From positions 1-12,878 of the forward strand of contig JAEUSA010000183.1 of NCBI GenBank assembly GCA_016788945.1: a stretch of DNA of 12,878 bases, given 5' to 3'. The notes under the pieces are model-generated. The model saw only the letters and a program-made list of their open reading frames with translations, had not been told where the DNA came from and did not search any database. The translations under genes and the position numbers were made by a program. The stretch comes from Leptospiraceae bacterium (GTDB lineage: Bacteria > Spirochaetota > Leptospiria > Turneriellales > Turneriellaceae). Of the stretch, positions 1-7,798 are shown one piece after another; position 1 is the first letter of the stretch, and the number at the start of each line of letters is the position of its first letter.

Positions 1-1101
1 CTGGCCGCGCGCGGTGAGCACTACTGGACGACGGCCGTGTGTTTTCTTTTTGCCCCTGCCGCCGCCTACGGCAGCGCCCATGGCTGGATCGGCGGCGCGA
101 AAGCCGTGCAGCTTTCCCTTTGGTTCTGGGCCGGATTCTCCAAGCTCAACCGCCATTTTCCGTACGTCGTCGGCGTCATGACTTCTAATAGCCCATTCAC
201 ACGTTTCGCCTGGATGCGCAGGCTGATGTACAAAAACTACCCCGACGATGTGAATCCGTCTGCGCTCGCACGCATCGCGGGTCACTGGGGAACCGCGGTC
301 GAACTCGGTATACCGCTGATTCTGTTGATCTCGCCGGTGGGCAGTTATGCACATATCGCCGGCATGGCGTTGATGCTCGGCCTGCACGTGTATATCACGA
401 GCAATGTGCCGATGGGAGTTCCCATCGAATGGAACTTTATGGTCGTCTATGGTGCTTTTTTTCTGTTCTGGGGTCACGCCGATGCCTCTGTGTTCTCGAT
501 GCCGCTACCGCTTGGTATATTTCTCGCGGTGATGCTGATTGCATTACCGCTGATCGGCAACATCTACCCGCATGCACTGTCGTTTCTCGTCTCGATGCGT
601 TATTACGCCGGCAACTGGGCCGCAAGCGTGTGGCTGTTCAAAGGGCAAAGCCATGCAAAACTGAAAACACTCACCACCAGCGCGCGTTGGGTTCCCGACC
701 AATTGCGGCTGTTCTATTCTGAGGCCGACACGATTGCCATTCTGAGCAAGGTAATGGCTTTTCGCCTGATGCATCTGCACGGCCGTGCTTTTGCTGAACT
801 GATACCGCGCGCAGTCGAGCGCTTCGAAGACTATGAATACAGTGAAGGCGAGGTAGTCGCAGGTATGGTGCTCGGGTATAATTTCGGCGACGGCCATCTG
901 CACGACGAAAAGCTTGCTGCGGCTGTACAGCAGCAGTGCAATTTTGCACCCGGCGAAGTGCGCTGTGTGTTTCTGGAATCCGAACCGTTATTCAAATCGA
1001 CGCTCGCTTACCGCATTCACGACCTCGCGACCGGCACTGTGGCCGCGGGTGAAATAGACGCGGCGACTTTGCGCAGCCGCCAACCGTGGGTCACATCTTG
1101 A
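1..1101 (+). CDS. DUF3556-like membrane protein, 5'-truncated by window edge
   Basis: The reading frame is open from base 1, so the gene starts upstream. The GTG at 37 is only an internal candidate. The visible 366 residues have several hydrophobic segments in the first half (roughly residues 12-45, 105-160 and 170-200), then a soluble C-terminal half. Landmarks I associate with DUF3556 proteins (best known from mycobacteria) are a W-[AG]-x-x-SKLN-x-HFP motif near bases 127-160, a PMGVP-x-EWN motif near 409-434, a GNWA-x-x-WLF segment near 610-640, a GYNFGDGHLH motif near 874-903 and a terminal RQPW. Function of the family is unknown to me. It ends inside the start of the following FAD oxidoreductase gene, so the two are probably translated together. 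Family call is from memory of the motifs; membrane topology is inferred from hydrophobicity. Confidence 0.75.
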   Translation: MAARGEHYWTTAVCFLFAPAAAYGSAHGWIGGAKAVQLSLWFWAGFSKLNRHFPYVVGVMTSNSPFTRFAWMRRLMYKNYPDDVNPSALARIAGHWGTAVELGIPLILLISPVGSYAHIAGMALMLGLHVYITSNVPMGVPIEWNFMVVYGAFFLFWGHADASVFSMPLPLGIFLAVMLIALPLIGNIYPHALSFLVSMRYYAGNWAASVWLFKGQSHAKLKTLTTSARWVPDQLRLFYSEADTIAILSKVMAFRLMHLHGRAFAELIPRAVERFEDYEYSEGEVVAGMVLGYNFGDGHLHDEKLAAAVQQQCNFAPGEVRCVFLESEPLFKSTLAYRIHDLATGTVAAGEIDAATLRSRQPWVTS

Positions 1102-2531
1102 GCGACGCTGTCGTCATCGGTTCAGGCCCCAATGGGCTTGCCGCGGCCATTGTGCTGGCGCAGGCCGGTGCGAAGGTCACAATACTCGAAGCGCATAAAC
1201 AAATCGGCGGCGGTATGCGTACGGCCGAATTGACACTCAAAGGTTTCAAGCACGACGTCTGCTCCTCAGTGCATCCATTGGGGCGAGTTTCACCATTCTT
1301 CAATTCGCTACCGCTCGGCGAACATGGCCTCAAGTGGATCTACCCCGAAGCTTCGGTTGCGCATCCTTTAGATAACGGCACCGCAGTTTTGCTCACGCAG
1401 TCAGCCGAAGAAACCGCCGAGCGGCTCGGCCGCGACGGAAAAAAATATCTCAGGCTCATGCGGCCGTTTCTCTGTTGCGCCGAAGAACTGATGGCCGGCG
1501 CGCTTACTCCTCTGCAGTTTCCGAAACATCCGCTGCTGATGGCACGATTCGGGTTTGAAGCGTTGCGCAGCGCCGAATCACTCGCCGCACGTTTTTACGA
1601 CGAACGTTCGCAGGCGCTGATTGCTGGCTGCGCCGCGCACGCAATCTTGCCGCTCGATAAATCGATCACCGCAGGTGTCGCGCTGATGTTTCTGGTAGCC
1701 GCGCACATGCATAACTGGCCGCTACCCGAAGGCGGCTCGCAGGCGATCGGCAACGCTCTCGCTTCATATTTTACATCGCTTGGCGGAAAAATTGTGACAA
1801 ACCACACGGTGCGCTCACCCGCAGATCTGCCCGCGGCACGCCTATACCTCTTCGACACCAGCCCCAACCTGCTCGTTAACGGATTTAACGGCGTATTGCC
1901 GGCAAGTTACCTCAGGCGCCTTTCGCGGTTCCGTTATGGCCCCGGTGTGTTTAAGCTCGATTACGCGCTCAGCAGGCCGATACCATGGAGAGACGAGAAT
2001 TGTCTAAAAGCTTCGACGGTACATCTTGGCGGTACATTCGGCGAAATTGCCGCTGCTGAAGCTGCAGTATGGCGCGGGGAGCATCCTGAGAAACCGTATG
2101 TGTTGCTGACGCAGCAGAGCCAATTCGACAAGAAGCGGGCGCCGAAAGGTAAACATACGCTGTGGGCCTATTGCCATGTGCCGCATGGCTCTGCGACCGA
2201 TATGGCACAGGCTATGGAAAACCAGATCGAGCGGTTTGCTCCGGGTTTTCGTAAAACGATACTCAAGCGCACATCGATCTCACCCGCGGCGCTTGAGGCG
2301 TATAACGCAAACTATCCCGGTGGCGCCATTACCGGTGGCGTCGCCGATATTTTCCAATTTGTCAGTCGCCCCGTACTGCGCCTTAACCCGTACACGACAC
2401 CTAATCCCCGTATTCTGTTGTGCTCTGCTTCGACCCCACCCGGCGGTGGCGTGCATGGTATGTGCGGATTTAACGCTGCGCAGACGGCATTAACGCGCCT
2501 TGAGAAACACGCCGTAGCCCCTCTCAGTTGA
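1086..2531 (+). CDS. FAD-dependent oxidoreductase, phytoene desaturase/PYROXD2-like
   Basis: This is a Rossmann-fold flavoprotein of about 481 residues. It has an N-terminal dinucleotide-binding G-x-G-x-x-G (residues 12-17) and an acidic residue, E35, ending the second strand. The GGGMRT segment follows near residues 41-46. The C-terminal end has the FAD-contacting pattern of this superfamily: a short strand, then STPPGGGVHGMCG and a helix. It is closest in style to the COG1233 phytoene-desaturase-like group that includes PYROXD2, rather than to true carotenoid desaturases, because no carotenoid genes are present. Substrate unknown. The start is uncertain: GTG at 1086 overlaps the upstream gene by 16 bases, while TTG at 1098 gives a 4-base TTGA overlap with a weak GGGT seven bases upstream. 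Either overlap suggests translational coupling to the DUF3556-like gene. Confidence 0.88.
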   Translation: MGHILSDAVVIGSGPNGLAAAIVLAQAGAKVTILEAHKQIGGGMRTAELTLKGFKHDVCSSVHPLGRVSPFFNSLPLGEHGLKWIYPEASVAHPLDNGTAVLLTQSAEETAERLGRDGKKYLRLMRPFLCCAEELMAGALTPLQFPKHPLLMARFGFEALRSAESLAARFYDERSQALIAGCAAHAILPLDKSITAGVALMFLVAAHMHNWPLPEGGSQAIGNALASYFTSLGGKIVTNHTVRSPADLPAARLYLFDTSPNLLVNGFNGVLPASYLRRLSRFRYGPGVFKLDYALSRPIPWRDENCLKASTVHLGGTFGEIAAAEAAVWRGEHPEKPYVLLTQQSQFDKKRAPKGKHTLWAYCHVPHGSATDMAQAMENQIERFAPGFRKTILKRTSISPAALEAYNANYPGGAITGGVADIFQFVSRPVLRLNPYTTPNPRILLCSASTPPGGGVHGMCGFNAAQTALTRLEKHAVAPLS

Positions 2532-2574
2532 GCAGAAGTCGTTTTCCGCCTGAGGTTGGGGCACACTCTGCCGC

Positions 2575-3966
2575 ATGGATAAGAATGTCGCCGAGCGTGT
2601 GATCGAGGCAGGGCTCAGTGCCGGTGCCGATTTTGTCGATCTATACGAAGAAGAGACGCGCAATGCGGCGGTTTCGCTGCGCGACCACAAGATTGAAACC
2701 GCAACGGCCGGCATTGAATTCGGCATTGGTCTGCGGTTGATATACGGCACCGATGTGGTCTACGGTTATACGAGCAGCGAAACAGAAGATGCACTGCTGC
2801 GGCTACTCAAAGCACTCGCAGCGGCGCGCGGCAACACCAAGAGCTCTCCGCATGCTCCGGCGCCGGCGAACCTCGCTGCACTGAGCCTTGCCCCGAGTAT
2901 GCAGAAAATTTCGCTGCGTCCCGAAGATGCCGGGCAAGCCGCCAAACTACCCTTGCTGCTCAGAGCAGACAAAGCCGGTTATGCCGTCTCGCCAGCGGTC
3001 GCCCAAGTCAGCGCGTCGCTCAGCGATTCGACGAAAAAAATTACCATCGCCAACAGCGAGGGGCTGTTTGTTTCTGACAGCCGCACACGCGCACGGTTTG
3101 CCGTTTCGGTGACCGCTGAAAAAAGCGGTGAACGGTTCAGCGCGGGTGAATCACCCGGCGCTCTGTCGGGTTTTGAATTTTTTCAAAATCTGGATATCGA
3201 ACGGTTTACGCGCACCGCCGCAGAACGCGCCGTACGCATGCTTTCTGCCGGTTACATTGAGGGAAAAAAGATGCCGATTGTTTTAGGTAACGGCTTCGGT
3301 GGAGTCATCTTCCACGAAGCCTGCGGGCACCCGCTCGAAACCGAAGCACTGCGGAAAAAAGCCACGCCATTTGCCAGTAAACTTGGCGAACTTATCGCGC
3401 ACCCGGAAGTCACCGCAATCGACGACGGCACGATCTTCGGCAGCTGGGGTTCCGTGGCGATCGATGACGAGGGTATGCCAACCGAAAAAACCATACTGAT
3501 CGAAAATGGAGTGCTCAAAAACTACATCTCAGACCGGGTGGGCGCGCTCGAATGTAACGTGCGCCGTACGGGTTCAGCCCGCCGCGAATCGTATAAATAT
3601 GCGCCCGTTGCCCGCATGCGCAACACCTATATCGCGGCCGGCAAACGGACGCTTGAAGAGATGCTCGACGGTATTACTGAGGGGCTCTATGCACCGAAAC
3701 TCGGTGGTGGTTCGGTCAACCCGGCGACAGGCGAATTCAACTTTGCCGTCGAAGAAGGTTACCGCATCCGCAATGGCAAAATCGGCGAGCCTGTGCGCGG
3801 CGCTACACTGATCGGCAAAGGTCATGAAATTCTGCCCAAAATTTCCATGGTCGGTTCTGATCTCGAAATTACGGCGGGTATGTGCGGTGCTTCGTCGGGC
3901 AGTGTACCCGTCACCGTCGGTCAACCGACGCTGAAAGTCGACGAGATGCTGGTGGGAGGTAAGTAA
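2575..3966 (+). CDS. tldD: TldD, metalloprotease subunit of TldD/TldE
   Basis: TldD is the catalytic zinc-protease subunit of the TldD-TldE complex, which in Enterobacteria trims unfolded or modified peptides, including the microcin B17 precursor and the CcdA antitoxin. The protein is 463 residues, close to E. coli TldD (481). The family's HExxxH zinc motif is present as HEACGH at residues 247-252. A C-terminal cysteine (C437, in a GMCGASSGSVPV context) lies where TldD supplies its third metal ligand. The C-terminus keeps the usual VTVGQPTLKVDEMLVGG ending. ATG at 2575 has no close Shine-Dalgarno sequence; a GAGG lies about 20 bases upstream. It follows the oxidoreductase gene by 43 bases and precedes its partner pmbA. 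No precursor-peptide gene is visible nearby, so a housekeeping proteolysis role is likelier than peptide maturation. Confidence 0.95.
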   Translation: MDKNVAERVIEAGLSAGADFVDLYEEETRNAAVSLRDHKIETATAGIEFGIGLRLIYGTDVVYGYTSSETEDALLRLLKALAAARGNTKSSPHAPAPANLAALSLAPSMQKISLRPEDAGQAAKLPLLLRADKAGYAVSPAVAQVSASLSDSTKKITIANSEGLFVSDSRTRARFAVSVTAEKSGERFSAGESPGALSGFEFFQNLDIERFTRTAAERAVRMLSAGYIEGKKMPIVLGNGFGGVIFHEACGHPLETEALRKKATPFASKLGELIAHPEVTAIDDGTIFGSWGSVAIDDEGMPTEKTILIENGVLKNYISDRVGALECNVRRTGSARRESYKYAPVARMRNTYIAAGKRTLEEMLDGITEGLYAPKLGGGSVNPATGEFNFAVEEGYRIRNGKIGEPVRGATLIGKGHEILPKISMVGSDLEITAGMCGASSGSVPVTVGQPTLKVDEMLVGGK

Positions 3967-3992
3967 TCCCCCATTTGGCGGAAAACAGTACT

Positions 3993-5324
3993 ATGCAAAT
4001 AAACGAAGCCATGCAACAAATCGCCGATTTTGCGCGCGCGAGTCAAATTTCCGATTTTGATATCCTCGGCTACGACTCGATGAGTGAAAGTGTCGAAGTT
4101 TTTGAAGGCAAAGTCAGCAACAGTGAAATTCAATCCGCCGCGGCATTGGGCATTCGCGTGTTCAAGAATACCCGACCAGGCATTGCCTTCACAGAACGGT
4201 TGACCGCCGACGCGCTGAAGGTCTGCCTCGCCGACGCGGTGTCGCACTGTGAACTCACTGATCCGGTAAATTTTTCCGTTGCGGAAAACCGGCCGGCTCC
4301 TGCTGGCAATTTCGACCACCGCTCCGACGGATTCGATAGGGTCGGTTTTGCCGATCTGACACAATTCGCCATCGACCTCGAAAGCAAGGCGCGCACGCTC
4401 GATAAGCGCATCGAAAATGTTCCTTATACAGGTGCCGGCCGCTCACGCGGAACCGGTTTTTTTCTGAATTCCCGCGGTGTGAGCTACCAGCACACACATG
4501 AAGAATTCAGCGCCTACTCTGCTGCTGTTGCGGCGGCGGGTGAGCAAAAGAAAATGGGTTTCTACAGTAACAGCCGCAGAAACTTTTCTGAACTTCAGCA
4601 GCTCGGTATTGCCGAACGCGCTGTAGAACGCAGCGTCGAGCAGCTTGGTGCTCGCCCGGTACCGCACGGGAATTATCGCGTACTTTTTTCCAACCGGGTC
4701 AGCGGCCAGATCGTTTCTCTTTATCAATCCGCATTTTTTGCGCTCGAAGCGTTGCGCGGTCAGTCGCGGCTCAAAGGTAAACTTGGCGAAATCATCGCGT
4801 CGCCGGTTTTTCATCTGCGTTCCGAAGCGCTCAATACGGCGCTCAAAGGCGCGCGTGCGCGCGATTCTGAAGGTGTACCCACGCGCAATATCGACGTCGT
4901 GCAAAATGGCAAATTCGTGAATTTTTTGTACAACTTGGAATCGGCTGCCGCCGACAAGGTTGAGTCAACGGGTAACGGCTCGCGCTCAATTGCCTCGCGC
5001 ACGGGCACGGCGTTCAAGAACCTTGTCGTTACTGCCGGCTCGCAAACGCGCGAACAGCTGCTTTCTGCCGGCAAAATTCTACTGATCGACAAACTCGAAG
5101 GAGCCGCCGGCTGTTCGGCCGTCTCGGGTGAGTTATCAATCGGCGCACAGGGTTTTCTGTGCGAAAACGGCGAAATACAGCATGCGGTTGACCGCATTAC
5201 GCTCAGTTCAAATTTTTTCGACATGCTGCAGAATATAGAACAGCTGTCGTGCGAGTACAATGACCAGTACAGTTCCCTGCGCGTTCCCGATATGCTGGTC
5301 GCCAATATCGCGGTGGCGGGTTAA
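3993..5324 (+). CDS. pmbA: PmbA/TldE, non-catalytic partner of TldD
   Basis: This is the partner subunit of TldD. It has the same overall fold but no HExxxH motif, as expected for TldE/PmbA, which needs TldD for activity. Typical features are an N-terminal A-x-x-x-D-x-x-x-x-x-S-x-S-V-E-V segment, a central RSRGTGFFLNSRG stretch near residues 150-165, and a C-terminal S-N-F-F-D-M-L-x-x-I followed by VPDMLVANIAVAG. The 443-residue length fits E. coli PmbA (450). I chose ATG at 3993, which has GGCGGA at 3977-3982, ten bases upstream. An in-frame TTG at 3975 (six residues longer) has GGGAGG at 3954-3959 but with a long 15-base spacing, so the start is not settled. It lies directly behind tldD and overlaps galE by one base, so it belongs to the same transcript. 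Confidence 0.93.
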   Translation: MQINEAMQQIADFARASQISDFDILGYDSMSESVEVFEGKVSNSEIQSAAALGIRVFKNTRPGIAFTERLTADALKVCLADAVSHCELTDPVNFSVAENRPAPAGNFDHRSDGFDRVGFADLTQFAIDLESKARTLDKRIENVPYTGAGRSRGTGFFLNSRGVSYQHTHEEFSAYSAAVAAAGEQKKMGFYSNSRRNFSELQQLGIAERAVERSVEQLGARPVPHGNYRVLFSNRVSGQIVSLYQSAFFALEALRGQSRLKGKLGEIIASPVFHLRSEALNTALKGARARDSEGVPTRNIDVVQNGKFVNFLYNLESAAADKVESTGNGSRSIASRTGTAFKNLVVTAGSQTREQLLSAGKILLIDKLEGAAGCSAVSGELSIGAQGFLCENGEIQHAVDRITLSSNFFDMLQNIEQLSCEYNDQYSSLRVPDMLVANIAVAG

Positions 5325-6325
5325 TGGTTGTTCTGGTCAGCGGCGGCGCAGGGTATATCGGCGCGCACGCGGTGCGTGCACTTCAGTCTGCGGGGCACAC
5401 GCCGATAATTCTCGACAATTTCAGCACGGGGCACCGGGAGTTTACTGCCGGTTTTGTCTGCGTCGAAGCGGATGTCGGCGACACTCAGGCCGTTACCGCC
5501 GCGGTGAAGAAATACGGTGTCGAGGCCGCCATGCATTTTGCCTCTTTTATCAATGTGTCTGATTCCGTTCATGACCCGCGATCATACTACGATAACAATG
5601 TGGCTTCGGGCATTCGCTTCATTTCGGCGCTCAGCGCGGCGGGGGTCAAAAAATTCATTTTGTCTTCTACCTGCGCGGTATACGGCGTTCTTCAGGACAT
5701 ACGCCCGTTAACGGAAAATGACGCGATCAACCCGATTAATCCTTATGCTTCATGTAAGCGAATGCTCGAGGTCGTGCTTACCGATTATGCGGCTGCCTAT
5801 GGTTTTTCGTCGGTGCTGTTCCGTTACTTCAACGCATCGGGTGCCCAGGCAGATCAGGGCATTGGCGAATGGCATGAACCCGAAACGCATCTGATACCTA
5901 ATATACTGCGCGCGGCAATGAGTAAAGGCAAGGCACCACTCAAAATATTTGGCAATGATTATCCAACCGGGCGCACCGACGGCACTGCGGTGCGCGATTA
6001 TATTCACGTGAGCGATCTCGCACGCGCGCATGTTGCGGGCATGGATTACCTGCGCGAACGCGAAGGCTGTTTTACATTCAACCTCGGTACCGGTAACGGA
6101 GCTTCGGTACTTGAAGTTCTGCAATCGGCAGAGAAAGCACTCGGTTTGCGTATAGATTACGAAATGCATCCGCGGCGGGCAGGCGATGCCCCATTTCTCG
6201 TAGCAGACAGCAGCCTTGCGCATAAAGAACTCGGCTGGCGCGCGCAGCAGAGCGACCTCGAGAGTATTGTGAAATCAGCCGCCGTATGGGAGGAAAAACT
6301 TGCAACCCTTAGAAATCGGCATTGA
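5324..6325 (+). CDS. galE: UDP-glucose 4-epimerase GalE
   Basis: GalE interconverts UDP-glucose and UDP-galactose with bound NAD, supplying galactose for surface polysaccharide or the Leloir pathway. The protein is 333 residues, the usual length. An N-terminal GGAGYIGAH at residues 7-15 is the short-chain-dehydrogenase NAD site. D31-N-F-S-T-G-H at the end of strand 2 is the usual GalE signature. S114-S115-T116 and Y141-x-x-x-K145 are the catalytic set; the last motif reads YASCK rather than the commoner YxxSK. RYFNASGA and a later RDYIHVSDLA-type segment are also typical. The ATG shares one base with the pmbA stop (TAATG) and is preceded by GGTGGCGGG, so it is translationally coupled. No other galactose gene is present, so cell-envelope sugar supply is the likelier role. 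An alternative 4-epimerase specificity cannot be excluded. Confidence 0.95.
   Translation: MVVLVSGGAGYIGAHAVRALQSAGHTPIILDNFSTGHREFTAGFVCVEADVGDTQAVTAAVKKYGVEAAMHFASFINVSDSVHDPRSYYDNNVASGIRFISALSAAGVKKFILSSTCAVYGVLQDIRPLTENDAINPINPYASCKRMLEVVLTDYAAAYGFSSVLFRYFNASGAQADQGIGEWHEPETHLIPNILRAAMSKGKAPLKIFGNDYPTGRTDGTAVRDYIHVSDLARAHVAGMDYLREREGCFTFNLGTGNGASVLEVLQSAEKALGLRIDYEMHPRRAGDAPFLVADSSLAHKELGWRAQQSDLESIVKSAAVWEEKLATLRNRH
6288..6302 (+). promoter_or_regulatory. Strong ribosome-binding site deciding the folB TTG start
   Basis: GGGAGG at 6288-6293, six bases from TTG at 6300-6302, lies inside the galE coding sequence. It is a near-perfect Shine-Dalgarno match, unlike the weak or absent sites at most other genes here. 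It supports TTG over the later in-frame ATG at 6342, which would remove the first conserved strand of FolB. Confidence 0.8.
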
Positions 6326-6653
6326 GCGCCTTAAAGTGCGCATGTCTGTCGGCATTTACAAGGCGGAGAAAAAAAAGCAACAAGAAGTGTTTGTGAGCGT
6401 CGTGCTGCGCTTTGCCGAGGCTGCCGTCGACAAAGATGCCATGCAATATTCAGTCGATTACGATCGGCTCTCAGCCGAAATACGCGCGGTTGCATCTGCG
6501 CGCCACTATGAACTTATCGAAAACCTTGCGTACCACACGGGAGCCGCGCTGAAAAACCTCGCGAGAGCCGAGTCGGTTTCCGTACGCATCGACAAACCAC
6601 TCGCGGCAAAAAAGAACAGAGCCGAAACGATCTGGGTTAACGTGACGGTTTAG
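6300..6653 (+). CDS. folB: Dihydroneopterin aldolase FolB
   Basis: FolB converts 7,8-dihydroneopterin to 6-hydroxymethyl-7,8-dihydropterin and glycolaldehyde in folate synthesis. The 117-residue protein has the family's landmarks in order: a VGIYKAEK stretch with E23 matching the active-site glutamate, SVDYDRL with Y54, ELIENLA with E74, and DKP with the catalytic-type K99. The start is TTG at 6300, inside the last codons of galE (26-base overlap). It is fixed by GGGAGG at 6288-6293 with a six-base spacer, the best ribosome-binding site in the window. The related FolX epimerase has the same fold and cannot be fully excluded, but the residues fit FolB well. It is the last gene of the plus-strand run and converges on the minus-strand CE7-like gene, only 17 bases away. 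Confidence 0.92.
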   Translation: MQPLEIGIERLKVRMSVGIYKAEKKKQQEVFVSVVLRFAEAAVDKDAMQYSVDYDRLSAEIRAVASARHYELIENLAYHTGAALKNLARAESVSVRIDKPLAAKKNRAETIWVNVTV

Positions 6654-6670
6654 CGGCGTAACGCGCGGCT

Positions 6671-7720
6671 TCAATCATCACCGATCGGGTGGTCGGCAAC
6701 CTGACCCAGCAGTTTCTCGCGGAAATAACGCACGGCATTCGAAACCGTTTTGCGTTTTTCTTCAGCAAGCGCTACGGGGTCACCTTCGGTAAAAAGGAAC
6801 ATATCTTTCTCGTGTTTGAGTAGATGGAACAGTGCAAACGCACCGTGCGGCACGGCTTCTTTGTTGGTTAGGTTGACTGAAAATGCCGTACTGGCCGAAA
6901 TGCGCCGGGCAAAATAAACCGGATCAAAATAGCGCAGATTTTCTTTGATCTGCTGTTTGGCCTTCTTTCCGCCGCCTCGCGCTGCGGTATTGATCTCGCG
7001 TGCATAATCGGCGTCAGAAATATTCTGCGTTTCGTCGAGGTGCAAAAAGGCAGGATTTTCAAGGTACAGCGCCTCGCCCCGCTCCATGTACGCGGCGACG
7101 AACAAAGCCTGCGCGGCACCGACGCCCTGGCCGATGATACCGATGCGCGAGGTATCAATTTCGCGGCGCAGTCGCGCGACTTCAATCGTACGGTATGCGT
7201 CGAGGTAAATTTTGTTCGCATAGTACTCTGCCGGTTCAAGCAGTCGCTCGCCAAAATAACCATAACTCTGCTCGCGCTTCTCTTCTTTTTTACCAGTTTG
7301 CGGCAATTCTTGGGCGGCAATCGGTCGCGGCGCTTCATGACCGCGCATGCGCACCACCAACTGCGCAATGCCGGCGTTCATGAGGCCTTTGTAGGCTATC
7401 GTCTCTTTGCTATAATCAGGGAAAATCACGACCAACGGTGGTTTACCAGTCAATCGCCGCGGCGCAATAAACTGCGCCTGCATATGATACTTATCTATAC
7501 TCTGGTATTCAACCATCAGGTTCTGCTCGGTAAATATCTTGCGCGAGACCTTCTTTTTGGTCTGCACTTCGAGCGGTACCTTTTTCAGGCGGGCAATCTG
7601 CGCAGCCCAGAATTTATCGAGATCGCGCGGGGCATGCGATATGTCGGCTTCCGCGCTGAAACATTCATCAAAAAGCGCCATCGCCGCAGATTTTGATCGC
7701 GAGGGACGGCGTACATACAT
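6671..7720 (-). CDS. CE7-like alpha/beta hydrolase lacking the catalytic triad (probable pseudoenzyme)
   Basis: This 349-residue protein follows the architecture of CE7 acetyl-xylan esterase/cephalosporin-C deacetylases. It has an N-terminal FDxFW-like element (residues 33-38, DLDKFW), and then a strand-turn segment ending in RGH (126-128) where CE7 has RGQ. Next come the helix-rich E-Y-Y-x-x-x-x-Y-x-D-A-Y-R-x-x-E stretch (165-180), an IDxxRIGIIG strand (188-197) and YFDPVYFARRI (264-274). The nucleophile elbow normally reads GxSQGG; here it is G197-Q-G-V-G-A, with glycine in place of serine. The expected aspartate position (VGLxD) reads VNLTN, and the expected final GHE reads EGD. All three triad positions are therefore altered. 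No signal peptide is visible. ATG at 7720 lacks a Shine-Dalgarno sequence; ATG at 7681 is an alternative. A binding or scaffold role is possible, but its function is unknown. Confidence 0.75.
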   Translation of the reverse strand: MYVRRPSRSKSAAMALFDECFSAEADISHAPRDLDKFWAAQIARLKKVPLEVQTKKKVSRKIFTEQNLMVEYQSIDKYHMQAQFIAPRRLTGKPPLVVIFPDYSKETIAYKGLMNAGIAQLVVRMRGHEAPRPIAAQELPQTGKKEEKREQSYGYFGERLLEPAEYYANKIYLDAYRTIEVARLRREIDTSRIGIIGQGVGAAQALFVAAYMERGEALYLENPAFLHLDETQNISDADYAREINTAARGGGKKAKQQIKENLRYFDPVYFARRISASTAFSVNLTNKEAVPHGAFALFHLLKHEKDMFLFTEGDPVALAEEKRKTVSNAVRYFREKLLGQVADHPIGDD

Positions 7721-7725
7721 TTTGG

Positions 7726-7753
7726 TTTACATCGCCGCGGTGCTGTGGAAAAT
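7726..7753 (+). promoter_or_regulatory. Candidate sigma70-type promoter for the di-iron/Rieske genes
   Basis: TTTACA (7726-7731, five of six matches to the -35 consensus) and GAAAAT (7748-7753, four of six) are 16 bases apart, in the gap between the divergent CE7-like and di-iron genes. If real, transcription would begin near 7760, which rules out a GTG start at 7745 and favours GTG 7772 or ATG 7799. This is a by-eye match only. Confidence 0.25.
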
Positions 7754-7798
7754 CCTGCCAGCGACTTACCCGTGAACAATACCCGAAACAAACAGAAT

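Noticed and set aside
1086..1101. Possible frameshift joining the DUF3556-like and FAD genes into one protein
   Set aside because: The first ends at its family-typical RQPW and the second begins right before its own GxGxxG, so these are two overlapping genes.
4811..5305. Open frame on the minus strand within pmbA
   Set aside because: It lies entirely within a gene with clear family motifs, and its product resembles no known domain.
7040..7696. Long open frame on the plus strand inside the CE7-like gene
   Set aside because: The minus-strand frame matches CE7 motifs throughout; the plus frame shows no recognisable domain and is a GC-rich antisense shadow.
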